The position numbers were made by a program, and so were the translations under genes. From assembly GCA_030739735.1 (NCBI GenBank), contig JASLYQ010000011.1, positions 381-64,380 on the forward strand: DNA of 64,000 nt, read 5' to 3'. Source of the DNA: Alphaproteobacteria bacterium (GTDB lineage: Bacteria; Pseudomonadota; Alphaproteobacteria; UBA7887). Of the stretch, positions 51,942 through 60,710 are shown one piece after another. The notes below the pieces were generated by a model that saw nothing but the letters and a program-made list of their open reading frames with translations, did no database searches and was not told the DNA's origin. Numbering within the stretch: the stretch's first letter is position 1; every line of letters begins with the position of its first letter.

Positions 51942-52704
51942 TCTACCGCCAATTATCACCGACCCGATATTCTATGTGGTCGCCATCCCGGCCGTTCTGT
52001 TGCTGGGCATATCGAAAGCCGGCTTCGGTACCGGGCTCGGCGGTATGGCTGTGCCCCTGATGGCGCTTGGCATGCCTGTCTTTCAGGCGGCGGCAATCCT
52101 CCTGCCCATCCTCTGCCTAATGGACCTGATGACCTGTTGGGCCTTTCGGCGCAGTTGGGACGCCCGCAACCTGGCAATCATGATCCCCGGGGCGGCACTC
52201 GGCATCGCTATCGGCACGGCATCTGTCAGTCACCTCGAAGAACGCCACGTGGAACTACTGGTGGGCGTCATCGCCGTGGTTTTCGGCACGCGCTACTTTC
52301 TAACTCCGAGCCGTAACGAGCCGGCGACCGCAAACCGCGGTAAAGGCACGTTCTGGAGCGGTGTCTCCGGCTTCACCAGCTTCCTCGCCCACGCTGGCAG
52401 CCCGCCTATCAATGTCTACTTGCTGCCCCAAGCGCTAGAAAAGTCCTTGTTCGTGGGCACCACCGCGGTGCTGTTCGCCGCCATCAACTACATGAAGTTG
52501 CTGCCCTACGCCTGGCTCGGCCAGTTCTCGACCGAGAACATGACCACCGCGCTGGCACTGATTTGGTTGGTGCCGATCGCCATCTGGCTCGGGCTCAAAG
52601 TCCACCGTAACCTCGATACGCTGTTGTTTTATCGACTGTGCCACGGCTTCATGGTCATCCTAGGCGTCAAGCTTATCGGTGATGGACTGGCGGTCTGGGG
52701 CTGA
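51931..52704 (+). CDS. TauE/SafE-family sulfite/anion exporter
   Basis: A 257-residue membrane protein with about eight helices and the family repeat start SKAGFGTGLGGMAVPLMAL and, in the second half, SGFTSFLAHAGSPPINVYLLP. Members export sulfite, sulfoacetate or other organic anions. It overlaps the second dehydrogenase gene, so it likely handles a product of the same pathway. Confidence 0.87.
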   Translation: MLDSLPPIITDPIFYVVAIPAVLLLGISKAGFGTGLGGMAVPLMALGMPVFQAAAILLPILCLMDLMTCWAFRRSWDARNLAIMIPGAALGIAIGTASVSHLEERHVELLVGVIAVVFGTRYFLTPSRNEPATANRGKGTFWSGVSGFTSFLAHAGSPPINVYLLPQALEKSLFVGTTAVLFAAINYMKLLPYAWLGQFSTENMTTALALIWLVPIAIWLGLKVHRNLDTLLFYRLCHGFMVILGVKLIGDGLAVWG

Positions 52705-52747
52705 CAAGGGTTACATAATTCTATCTTTCCAGAACTATGAAAAAACT

Positions 52748-53056
52748 GTGGTTATCTCCTTGTCAGCACTAGCGCAGGAGAACCGCCTTGCTGTGTTTCG
52801 GCATCTGGTGGGGTTGGGACCCGCCCACCTGTCGCCGGGGCATATCGTCGACGCATTTTTCGTATCGGCTACCACGCTCTCTTTCTATTTTAAGGAGTTA
52901 CATGGCGCTGTACTGGTGTTGCTGCGCAAGAACAAGCGCTCGTTGTTCTACGCTGCCGACTACGCTGCCGCAGCGTTTCCGATCGACTATATGACGAAAA
53001 ACTGCTGCCGGCGCCCTGCGCCCGCAGCCCAGGAGGAGGAGACTCTCGCCTTATGA
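52748..53056 (+). CDS. ArsR-family repressor, atypical
   Basis: A protein of about 100 residues with the winged-helix core of ArsR regulators: SALAQENRLAVFRHLVGLGPA, then a recognition region SATTLSFYFKEL and YAADYAAAAFPIDYMTKNCC with paired cysteines at the end as in arsenite sensors. The usual HLKEL is YFKEL and the wing is rather basic, so its DNA site may differ. The start is uncertain (GTG 52748 or ATG 52679). Its stop overlaps arsI by four bases, consistent with autoregulation. Confidence 0.72.
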   Translation: MVISLSALAQENRLAVFRHLVGLGPAHLSPGHIVDAFFVSATTLSFYFKELHGAVLVLLRKNKRSLFYAADYAAAAFPIDYMTKNCCRRPAPAAQEEETLAL

Positions 53057-53475
53057 AACGCCTGCATGTCCATGTCTTGGTCGCTGACCTCGAGAAATCA
53101 ACGAAGTTCTATGCCACCCTATTCGGCAACGATCCGGTAGTGATCAAGTCCGACTACGCCAAGTGGATGCTCGACGATCCTGCTATCAACTTTGCAATCT
53201 CCTCGCGCAGCGGCGGCAGCGGCGCCCTCAGCCACCTCGGCTTCCAAGTCGACGAAAATGACGAACTCGACGAAATTCGCGGCCGTCTGGCAGCGGCCGG
53301 CAACGCCGTCACGGACCAAACCGACGCCGCCTGCTGCTACGCCAAGTCCGACAAGGCCTGGGTCACCGACCCCAGCGGCATCCCCTGGGAGACTTTTCAC
53401 AGCCATGGCCCGATCGAGGTCTTCGGTGACGATGGCGTACCCGAGGAGCCCGCCGCTTCCGGCTGTGGCGATTGA
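53053..53475 (+). CDS. arsI: ArsI-type C-As lyase (VOC family)
   Basis: A 140-residue VOC protein of the ArsI/CadI family. Candidate metal ligands are His5 or His7 in LHVHVLVADL, His61 in LSHLGFQV and Glu113 in PWETF; the vicinal pair Cys94-Cys95 in DAACCYAKSDKAWV binds trivalent organoarsenic in the family. ArsI cleaves the carbon-arsenic bond of methylarsenite with oxygen. It is coupled to the ArsR-like gene (ATGA overlap). A glycine/cysteine tail (SGCGD) closes it. Confidence 0.83.
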   Translation: MKRLHVHVLVADLEKSTKFYATLFGNDPVVIKSDYAKWMLDDPAINFAISSRSGGSGALSHLGFQVDENDELDEIRGRLAAAGNAVTDQTDAACCYAKSDKAWVTDPSGIPWETFHSHGPIEVFGDDGVPEEPAASGCGD

Positions 53476-54174
53476 TCAGTCCTGCCTGCGTCCCGCAGCC
53501 GGCAGCTTGGGCGGCTTATCGGGGCGTTCCGGTCCCCATACCTTGTCGTAATAGGTATCGGCGAGATTGAGCGCACCGATGGGATTGTGGGCTAGCACCC
53601 GGTCCTTGGCGACGAGAACCGTGGTCAGCCCCTCAGCATGGCGAAAGAATAGACCGTCATGGCCAACACAAAGGCCCAACACTACGTTTAACTGGCAGCC
53701 GGCACGGTTGAGAAATTCTGCTTGGGCTACCGGATTGCATATGGACTCGTGGCCGCCAGGAAATATCTTCTGATCTTCACGCAAACCGAGATCCTGCTTG
53801 TCCACGCCGCCGCTCTTGCAGGCTACGGACGCGACCTCAAAGCCGTGGCTCTCGAGGATGCCGCTCAAGGTCTTCGCATGGTCGACGAAGCTAATGCAGG
53901 TGGCGATGCCGATGCGCTTGAAGCCCATGTTGCGCGCGAAATGACAAATCTCTTCGACCCGCGTCCATTTGCAATAACCCTGTGATTCGACCTCAGCCGA
54001 GACCTGGGCTATGTGCCGCAGCTCGGGATCGTCGTAGCGCGACCAAGCGTCATCGAGCGCCTTGCCATCGACCTTGCTTGGGCAAAATCCCGGCCCGCGC
54101 TCGTCCGACGCGCCAACCCGGCAGGCACGAACGTTGGGCGGACAATAGGCGCACCCCGGTTCCTCGTATTTCAT
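53476..54174 (-). CDS. DUF1847 cysteine-rich protein
   Basis: A 232-residue protein with ten or more cysteines, several in pairs (GCAYCPPNVRACRVG, ESICNP, LGLCVGHDG). It fits the DUF1847 family, probably a metal-binding or metal-storing protein of unknown role. A strong GGAGGAG lies six bases before ATG 54174, so this start is preferred to 54210. It lies just downstream of the VWA gene on the same strand and is convergent with arsI. Confidence 0.8.
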   Translation of the reverse strand: MKYEEPGCAYCPPNVRACRVGASDERGPGFCPSKVDGKALDDAWSRYDDPELRHIAQVSAEVESQGYCKWTRVEEICHFARNMGFKRIGIATCISFVDHAKTLSGILESHGFEVASVACKSGGVDKQDLGLREDQKIFPGGHESICNPVAQAEFLNRAGCQLNVVLGLCVGHDGLFFRHAEGLTTVLVAKDRVLAHNPIGALNLADTYYDKVWGPERPDKPPKLPAAGRRQD

Positions 54175-54229
54175 GGCAATCTCCTCCGGTGACGGTGTCG
54201 CGTCAGTCACAGAAAAGCCTTAACCCATA

Positions 54230-55408
54230 TCAGCCCCGTCCCAGCAGCCGCATGCCTTCTTCCAGACCCTTGATGGTGAGCGGGAACATGCGCTCTCCCA
54301 TCAGCTGGCGGATCATCTGGATCGAGTGGGTATATTCCCAATGCTCGCGGGGCTCTGGATTCAGCCAAATGGCGGACGAATAGATCTCGAGCATGCGCTG
54401 CAGCCAAATACCGCCTGCTTCCTCATTCCAGTGCTCGACACTGCCGCCGGGATAAGTGATCTCGTAAGGCGACATGCTGGCATCTCCGACGAAGATAAGC
54501 TTGTAGTCGGCGGGATAGGTATGGAGCACCTCCCAGGTCGGCGTGCGTTGCGCGTGGCGGCGCATATTGTCGCGCCAGACGCTCTCGTAGGGGCAGTTGT
54601 GAAAGTAGAAATATTCCAGGTTCTTGAACTCGCTGCTGGCGGCCGAGAACAGCTCCTCGCAAGTACGCGCATGCACGTTCATGGAGCCACCGACGTCGAG
54701 AAACAACAGCACCTTGACCTTGTTGTGGCGCTCGGGGCGCATCTTGAGATCGAGCCAGCCGCCGTTGTCGGCGGTGGCCTTGATAGTGCCGTTCAAATCA
54801 AGTTCGGTATTGGCACCTTCGCGTACGAACTGGCGCAAGCGCCGCAGCGCCACCTTGATGTTGCGCGTACCGATGACAACCGAGTCGTCGAGGTTCTTGT
54901 ATTCGCGCTTATCCCAGACCTTGACGGCGCTGCGTCGTCGGCCCTCTTCCTGGCCGATGCGGATGCCTTCCGGGTGATCGCCATAAGCGCCGAATGGAGA
55001 GGTCCCGCCGGTGCCTATCCACTTGCTACCGCCTTGGTGGCGCCCCTGCTGCTCGGCCAAACGCTCCTTGAGGGTCTCCATGAGCTTGTCCCAACCAAGC
55101 TTTTCCAACTCCGCGCGTTCCTCCGGGCTCAGAAGCTTCTCGATCTCGCGCCGCAGCCACTCCTCAGGAATATCGGCCAACATGCCATCCGTAAGTGTCT
55201 CGACGCCCTGAAAGAACTCGCCGAAGGCCTGATCAAACCTGTCGTAATGGCGCTCGTCCTTCACCAGCGTCGCACGCGAGAGGCAGTAGAAGTCCTCGAC
55301 ACTATAATTGGCAAGACCGGCCTGGACCCCCTCAAGCAGGGTCAGATATTCGCGCAATGTCACCGGCACCTTGGCCTCACGCAGCTTGAGGAAAAAGTCG
55401 ACGAACAT
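54230..55408 (-). CDS. VWA-domain protein, CoxE-like
   Basis: A 392-residue protein with a helical N-terminal half and a C-terminal von Willebrand factor A domain. The metal-ion site is in LLFLDVGGSMNVHA, followed by YFYFHNCPYESVW and LIFVGDASMSPYE. VWA proteins of this type act with MoxR ATPases in maturation or activation of enzyme complexes. The MoxR gene lies 180 bases upstream on the same strand, a typical pairing. Confidence 0.85.
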   Translation of the reverse strand: MFVDFFLKLREAKVPVTLREYLTLLEGVQAGLANYSVEDFYCLSRATLVKDERHYDRFDQAFGEFFQGVETLTDGMLADIPEEWLRREIEKLLSPEERAELEKLGWDKLMETLKERLAEQQGRHQGGSKWIGTGGTSPFGAYGDHPEGIRIGQEEGRRRSAVKVWDKREYKNLDDSVVIGTRNIKVALRRLRQFVREGANTELDLNGTIKATADNGGWLDLKMRPERHNKVKVLLFLDVGGSMNVHARTCEELFSAASSEFKNLEYFYFHNCPYESVWRDNMRRHAQRTPTWEVLHTYPADYKLIFVGDASMSPYEITYPGGSVEHWNEEAGGIWLQRMLEIYSSAIWLNPEPREHWEYTHSIQMIRQLMGERMFPLTIKGLEEGMRLLGRG

Positions 55409-55592
55409 GCCCTGCCCCCTTATGCCAGGTTCTGGGATGGCCGGGGCAACGTGCGCCCCTGGGCACTGGCTTAGACCACGCGCCCTACCGGCCCGCAGCC
55501 CGTAGGTCGATAGAAGCCCCAGTGCGCTTTGGAGCGCAGTGCTAAATCACTGAGCAGCACCGACTCGTCAGGCAGTGCGGCGCGGAACGTAA

Positions 55593-56438
55593 TCATCCCC
55601 CCTGGCGGCGGGCGAGAAAGGCCAAGCGCTCGAAGAGGTGCACATCTTGCTCGTTTTTGAGCAGCGCGCCATAGAGCGGCGGGATGGCCTTGCCCCCGTC
55701 CTTCTCGCGCAACACTGCTGGGTCGATATCTTCGGCAAGCAGCAGCTTGAACCAGTCGAGTAGCTCCGAGGTCGATGGCTTCTTCTTCAGCCCGGGCACC
55801 TCGCGTACTTCATAGAACGCCTCCAGCGCCGCCTTGAGCAGGGTCTTCTTGATGCCCGGGTAATGCACGTCGACGATCTGCCCCATGGTCTCGGCATCGG
55901 GAAAGGCGATGTAATGGAAAAAACAACGGCGCAGGAAAGCATCCGGCAACTCCTTCTCATTGTTCGAGGTGATGACCACGATTGGCCGCTTAGCCGCCTT
56001 CACCGTCTGCTTGGTCTCGTAAACGAAGAACTCCATGCGATCGAGTTCGAGAAGCAGGTCGTTGGGGAACTCGATATCCGCCTTGTCGATCTCGTCGATC
56101 AGCAACACCGGGATATCTTCAGCCTCGAAGGCGTCCCACAGCTTGCCGCGTTCGATATAGTTGCTGATGTCCTTGACCCGGTCGTCGCCGAGCTGACCAT
56201 CGCGCAGCCGCGCCACCGCATCGTACTCGTATAGCCCCTGCTGAGCTGTCGTGGTCGATTTGATGTACCAGGGAATGATGTTCCTACCGAGCGCTCGAGC
56301 CACCTCCTCGGCCAGCATGGTCTTGCCCGTGCCAGGCTCCCCCTTGACCAGCAGTGGACGCTCTAGCGTGATCGCGGCATTTACCGCCACCATCAGATCC
56401 TCGGTGGCAACGTAGGTATCGGTTCCGGTGAATTTCAT
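55593..56438 (-). CDS. MoxR-family AAA ATPase
   Basis: A 281-residue AAA+ ATPase. Walker A GEPGTGKTM ends near Lys39, Walker B VLLIDEIDKADIEF lies near residue 110, and ITSNNEKELPDAFLRRC contains sensor I and the arginine finger. It works with VWA proteins as a chaperone-like loader for metal cofactors or other subunits. It is transcribed with the CoxE-like gene. Confidence 0.9.
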   Translation of the reverse strand: MKFTGTDTYVATEDLMVAVNAAITLERPLLVKGEPGTGKTMLAEEVARALGRNIIPWYIKSTTTAQQGLYEYDAVARLRDGQLGDDRVKDISNYIERGKLWDAFEAEDIPVLLIDEIDKADIEFPNDLLLELDRMEFFVYETKQTVKAAKRPIVVITSNNEKELPDAFLRRCFFHYIAFPDAETMGQIVDVHYPGIKKTLLKAALEAFYEVREVPGLKKKPSTSELLDWFKLLLAEDIDPAVLREKDGGKAIPPLYGALLKNEQDVHLFERLAFLARRQGG

Positions 56439-56580
56439 CGGCGCAGATCATTCCCTTCCATTCGCCCGACCGCACCATTGGCTGGATGGCGCACCAGGTC
56501 AAGCGGGCGTTGCTCGCGAGAGCGAGCCTCGGCTGATATACTCGCCGCAATAACACCATTTTATCGGGGAGGAAACGACA

Positions 56581-56752
56581 ATGCCGAACCGCAGGAAAGT
56601 TCTGACCGATACCGTGGTAATGCGGCCATTCCGGCGCCGGCGCGGCAGAACGCGCCCTTGCATCGCAACTGCGGGACGCTGACGGCAGCTTGGATGTCGA
56701 CTATGTGCGGCTGCGCTTCGCCGCCCACCTGATCGGAGCCCCCATCGCATGA
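56581..56752 (+). pseudogene. Collapsed gene before the MR enzyme
   Basis: A strong GGGGAGGA precedes ATG 56581, which opens MPNRRKVLTDTVV and soon ends. In another frame the DNA continues with GAGAAERALASQLRDADGSL and DYVRLRFAAHLIGAPIA, ending at TGA 56750-56752, which overlaps the ATG of the enolase-superfamily gene (ATGA) as a coupled gene would. So the start and the end of an operon gene seem to be kept while its middle is lost. I cannot name its family. Confidence 0.5.
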
Positions 56753-57885
56753 CAAGAATAACAAACATCACGGCAATCGGACTCGAGCACCATCTCGGCA
56801 TCGACAACGCCTATGGCATGGCGCGAGGCATGACGCCTGTGCGCAACATGACCCTGATAGAGATCGAGACAGATGCTGGCATCACAGGCATAGGAGAATC
56901 TTGGGGTCCCTGTCCCATGGTTGCTTCTTCGCTCGATGTGGTTCGCCCTTATTTTCTCGGTCGTGAGATATTTGATCGCGAACAAATCGTACACTATTTC
57001 TACAATCAACGTTACCATTTGGGAATCCAAAATACTATCACGTCGACGGTAGGCGGCATCAACATGGCGCTGTATGACGCCATGGGCAAACTGTACGACC
57101 TACCGTTATGCAAGTTACTCGGGGGGCAAGGTATCGACCGCGTTCCGGCCTATGCCTCGAGCGGCTATTTTGCAGCTAATCCCGCCTATCAGCTCGGCGA
57201 CCAGATGCTCGGATTCCGTGACGACCATTTCCCTGGCGTCAAAATAAAGATCGGCCATTCCCCGGGCAACGATGTCGAGCGCGTAGCGATGGGGCGAGAA
57301 GTGCTCGGTCCGGACATATTGTTGATGGTGGATGCTAATGGTAACTACACAGTGGACGAGGCGCTGGAGAGCATGCGGCGGATCGCCGATTACAACATCC
57401 ATTTCTACGAGGAGCCGCTGCCGCCGACCGACTTTGCCGGCTATACTGAACTACGCGCACGGGCGCCTATGCCGATCGCCGCCGGCGAGGCGCTTTATAC
57501 AGCTTGGGACTTCAAGCGCCTCATTGACGAGCGCTGCGCCGATATCGTGCAACCTGACATAACCTTGTGCGGAGGGCTTGATGAGACACGCGCCATCTGG
57601 CAGATGATCCGACTCGCCAACCTGCGGCTCTCACTGCATGTCTGGGGCGGCGGCGTGGGTTTGGCCGCGGCCGTGCATTTCCTCGCTGCCTTGTCACCCT
57701 CGCCGCACACGGACCGCATCCCGCATCCGGTTATGTTGGAATACGATCGCGGCACCAACGCGCTACGCAGCGACCTGCTGGTCACGCCTATCGCTTGCAT
57801 AGATGGCCACCTGACCGTTCCAGACGGCCCCGGACTCGGCATCGAGATCAACCGCGACGTGGTGGAGAAGTACCGGGTGGACTGA
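56749..57885 (+). CDS. Mandelate racemase/MLE-family enzyme
   Basis: A 378-residue enolase-superfamily enzyme. Catalytic Lys165-x-Lys167 (VKIKIG), metal ligands Asp195 (MVDANGNY), Glu221 (FYEEPLPPT) and Glu247 (AAGEALY), then Asp270 (VQPDITLCGG) and His297 (SLHVWGGG) are all present. This set fits acid-sugar dehydratases or racemases; the exact sugar acid is unknown. It is followed by an MFS transporter on the same strand. Confidence 0.9.
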   Translation: MTRITNITAIGLEHHLGIDNAYGMARGMTPVRNMTLIEIETDAGITGIGESWGPCPMVASSLDVVRPYFLGREIFDREQIVHYFYNQRYHLGIQNTITSTVGGINMALYDAMGKLYDLPLCKLLGGQGIDRVPAYASSGYFAANPAYQLGDQMLGFRDDHFPGVKIKIGHSPGNDVERVAMGREVLGPDILLMVDANGNYTVDEALESMRRIADYNIHFYEEPLPPTDFAGYTELRARAPMPIAAGEALYTAWDFKRLIDERCADIVQPDITLCGGLDETRAIWQMIRLANLRLSLHVWGGGVGLAAAVHFLAALSPSPHTDRIPHPVMLEYDRGTNALRSDLLVTPIACIDGHLTVPDGPGLGIEINRDVVEKYRVD

Positions 57886-57896
57886 TAGAAAGCCTT

Positions 57897-59108
57897 GTGC
57901 CTCAGTCACGCCCTTATGTCGTCTCCGGCTTCGCCGGCGTCGCCCACGCCTTCGCCCATCTCTCGGTGCTCCTTTATGCCACCGTGGTGCTGGTGCTCGA
58001 GGACGAGTGGGGCATGGGCTATGACGAACTGCTCGCGCTGTCAATCCCCATGATGATAATGTTTGGCTTGGGCGCACTTCCCGCCGGTTGGCTTGGCGAC
58101 CGCTGGTCCGAGGCCGGTATGCTGGCAATCTATCTGGTCGGGCTTGGCACATCGCTGATGCTTTGCGGCCTGGCCCAAGGGCCGCTGACGCTGGGCGCCA
58201 CATTGACATTGGTTGGGCTGTTTGCGGCTATTTTCCATCCCGTCGGCATTCCTTGGCTGGTGCACCACGCGCCCAATCGGGGCCGCGCCTTTGGCATAAA
58301 CGGCGTTTTCGGCAGTGCCGGAACCGCCGCTGCAGCACTGGTTGCTGGCGCCTTGGCGAGCCTGATCAGTTGGCGCGCCGCCTTCGTCGTACCCGGCGCG
58401 GCCTGCGTTCTGGCAGGTGCCATCTTCATCGTTGCCTGGCGACGTAACATTTTCGGCCCGCGCCTGCCGGAGCCACCCTCCCAGCCGAACGCCAACGCAC
58501 CGGGCGAACGCAAACGTGTCTTCATCGTCCTCGCCCTGACCGTGATGTGCACGGGCATGATCTACCAAATCACGTCGTTTGCCCTGCCCAAGCTGTTCGA
58601 CCAGCGCCTACCCCACATGTTCGGTGACAGGGTATTGGGTATCGGCGGCGCCGTGACGGCGGTCTACCTAGCCAGCGCCATAGCCCAGGTGATTGGCGGC
58701 GAGATGGCCGACCGCTTCCGCCTGCGCAGCATCTACATCAGTGCCCAATTCCTGCAAATTCCGTTCATAGCAGCCGCTTTCGTGCTGATCCATCCAGCCC
58801 TGATCCCTGCCGCCGCCATGATGATCAGCCTCAACGTTGCCGGCCAACCGGCCGAGAACGCACTGCTCGCTCGCCACACCCCACCCGAATGGCGTGGTCG
58901 CGTCTACGGCGCCAAGTTCGTCATTACCTTAGGTGCCTCGTCTCTCGGCGTCGCCCTAGTACCGCTGGTCTATCGCCTAACCGGCAGCCTCGACGCCCTG
59001 TTTCCCGTCATGATCGCCTTCGCCCTCATCGCCGCCCTCATCGCCACGCGCCTGCCGACGGAACCGAGGCGCCAGCGGGCACGGGCAGAGACGGTGCCGG
59101 CAGAGTAG
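57897..59108 (+). CDS. MFS transporter
   Basis: A 403-residue, 12-helix major facilitator with the cytoplasmic loop GWLGDRWSEAG after helix 2 and a matching GGEMADRFRLRS in the second half. The start is uncertain because the frame is open into the MR gene; GTG 57897 precedes PYVVSGFAGVAHAFAHLSVL, the natural first helix. It may import or export the sugar acid used by the MR enzyme. Confidence 0.85.
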   Translation: MPQSRPYVVSGFAGVAHAFAHLSVLLYATVVLVLEDEWGMGYDELLALSIPMMIMFGLGALPAGWLGDRWSEAGMLAIYLVGLGTSLMLCGLAQGPLTLGATLTLVGLFAAIFHPVGIPWLVHHAPNRGRAFGINGVFGSAGTAAAALVAGALASLISWRAAFVVPGAACVLAGAIFIVAWRRNIFGPRLPEPPSQPNANAPGERKRVFIVLALTVMCTGMIYQITSFALPKLFDQRLPHMFGDRVLGIGGAVTAVYLASAIAQVIGGEMADRFRLRSIYISAQFLQIPFIAAAFVLIHPALIPAAAMMISLNVAGQPAENALLARHTPPEWRGRVYGAKFVITLGASSLGVALVPLVYRLTGSLDALFPVMIAFALIAALIATRLPTEPRRQRARAETVPAE

Positions 59109-59198
59109 TTAGCTGTGTACACGCAGCAACAAATACCCCCAAAACGCATATAGGCTGCCCAACTGGGCGGCCCGCGCAGCTCCGAACTCCCGCTTGGC

Positions 59199-59813
59199 TT
59201 AACGCGAGTAGTACTCGATTACCAGGTTCGGCTGCATTTGTACTGGGTAGGGGATCTCGGCGAAGAGGGGCTGACGCAGGAAGGTGCCTTTGAGCTTATC
59301 GTGGTCGACCTCAACATAGTCCGGCAGTTCGCGGTCGGGCTGTTGCACGGTCTCGAGGATCAGCGGGTGCTGGCGGGACTTCTGGCGCACCTCAATGACG
59401 TCGCCCACGCTCACGCGATAGCTCGGAATGGTCACCCGGCGGCCATTGACGTGGAGATGGCCGTGGTTAACGATTTGTCGCGCGGCGAAGATGGTAGGCG
59501 CGAAGAGCATACGATAGGCCACCATGTCGAGGCGGCGCTCGAGTAAGCCAACCATGTTCTCACCGGTGTCACCGCGCAGGCGCACCGCCTCGCGGTAAAT
59601 GCGGCGGAATTGCTTTTCGGTGATCTCGCCATAATAGCCGCGCAGCTTCTGCTTCGCCTTAAGCTGGGTGCCATAATCCGACACCTTGCGGCGGCGCTGG
59701 CCGTGCTCGCCCGGGGGATATTCGCGCAGGTTCACAGGGCTCTTGGCCCGACCCCAGAGATTGACGCCAAGACGTCGGTCCAGCTTGTACTTCGATGCGT
59801 TCCGCCTGCTCAT
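59199..59813 (-). CDS. rpsD: 30S ribosomal protein S4
   Basis: A 204-residue ribosomal protein that binds 16S rRNA early in small-subunit assembly. The start [20 protein letters not shown] and the S4 domain ([28 protein letters not shown], split here by position) are typical. It stands alone, with a clear promoter upstream, as is usual for alphaproteobacteria. No terminator is obvious after it. Confidence 0.97.
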   Translation of the reverse strand: MSRRNASKYKLDRRLGVNLWGRAKSPVNLREYPPGEHGQRRRKVSDYGTQLKAKQKLRGYYGEITEKQFRRIYREAVRLRGDTGENMVGLLERRLDMVAYRMLFAPTIFAARQIVNHGHLHVNGRRVTIPSYRVSVGDVIEVRQKSRQHPLILETVQQPDRELPDYVEVDHDKLKGTFLRQPLFAEIPYPVQMQPNLVIEYYSR

Positions 59814-59876
59814 GCTCTAGCCGTGGTAAGTAACGGGCGGCACGCGTGCGCGGCCGCCTCGGAAATCCGGGCTCTT

Positions 59877-59904
59877 CCTATACAGCGCAGGGGCCGGATG
59901 TCAA
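59877..59904 (-). promoter_or_regulatory. Sigma70-type promoter of rpsD
   Basis: On the minus strand a perfect TTGACA (59899-59904) is followed after 16 bases by TATAGG (59877-59882), about 60 bases before the rpsD start. The -35 box overlaps the stop codon of the tupA-like gene (59901-59903). The match to consensus is strong and fits a highly expressed gene. Confidence 0.72.
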
Positions 59905-60710
59905 TCCGTTGCCGCCAGATCAGCCGGAAAAAACAGCTGCTCGCCATCGACCTCGAAACTAGCGATGGCTCCCTGCCCGACCGGCGAGAGCAGCCAATCG
60001 ACAAAGGCTCGGGCAGCGGCGGCTTTAACGTGCGGATGGCGTGCCGGATTGATGGCGATGACGCCGTAAGCGTTTACCAGCGCAGCATCGCCCTCGAAGA
60101 GCAACTCCAGCGAGCCCTTGTTGGCGAATGTGGCCCAGGTGGCGCGGTCCGAGAACACATACGCGGCCATGGCCGCGGCAGTATTGAGGGTAGCGCCCAT
60201 GCCGGCACCTAGCTCGCGATACCAGCCGTCTCTGGCCGGTAGCGGATCGATAGCTGCCTCCTGCCAGAGGGCACGCTCGGCCTTGTGGGTACCACTGTCG
60301 TCGCCGCGCGAGGCGAAGGGCACCGCTGTGCCGGCGATACGGGCGAAGGCGTCCGCAGCGCTATCCGCCGCCCCAACTTCCGCTGGGTCGTTGGCCGGAC
60401 CGACGATGACGAAGTCGTTGACCATTACGTCATGGCGCGCAAGACCGTGGCCGTCCACCACCAGGGCTTCCTCCGAGGCCCGATGATGCACCAGCACCAC
60501 GTCGGCATCACCGTTGCGCGCTAAGCGAATAGCCTGGCCGGTGCCAACCGCAATCACCTGTACGGCAATCCCGGTATCGCGTTCGAACTGTGGCAGCAGA
60601 TGAGCGAAAAGGCCCGAGTTCTCAGTTGATGTGGTCGAGGCCAGCGTGATCGTCTCGGCCGCGGCTCCGGACGACAGCAACAGTGCAGCCGCAAACAGTC
60701 GCATCACCAT
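59901..60710 (-). CDS. tupA: Tungstate-type ABC binding protein
   Basis: A 269-residue periplasmic binding protein. After the signal peptide (about 1-18) comes ITLASTTSTENSGLFAHLLP, the TupA/WtpA hallmark where TTSTxxSGL binds the oxyanion, then GTGQAIRLARNGDADVVLVH and SRGDDSGTHKAE. It is the third gene of a permease-ATPase-binding protein operon; its start overlaps the ATPase end. Tungstate or molybdate are the likely ligands. Confidence 0.88.
   Translation of the reverse strand: MVMRLFAAALLLSSGAAAETITLASTTSTENSGLFAHLLPQFERDTGIAVQVIAVGTGQAIRLARNGDADVVLVHHRASEEALVVDGHGLARHDVMVNDFVIVGPANDPAEVGAADSAADAFARIAGTAVPFASRGDDSGTHKAERALWQEAAIDPLPARDGWYRELGAGMGATLNTAAAMAAYVFSDRATWATFANKGSLELLFEGDAALVNAYGVIAINPARHPHVKAAAARAFVDWLLSPVGQGAIASFEVDGEQLFFPADLAATD

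Noticed and set aside
54326-55474. 382-codon plus-strand frame opposite the VWA gene
   Set aside because: The minus-strand frame carries the VWA metal site; the plus-strand frame has no motif and is a shadow.
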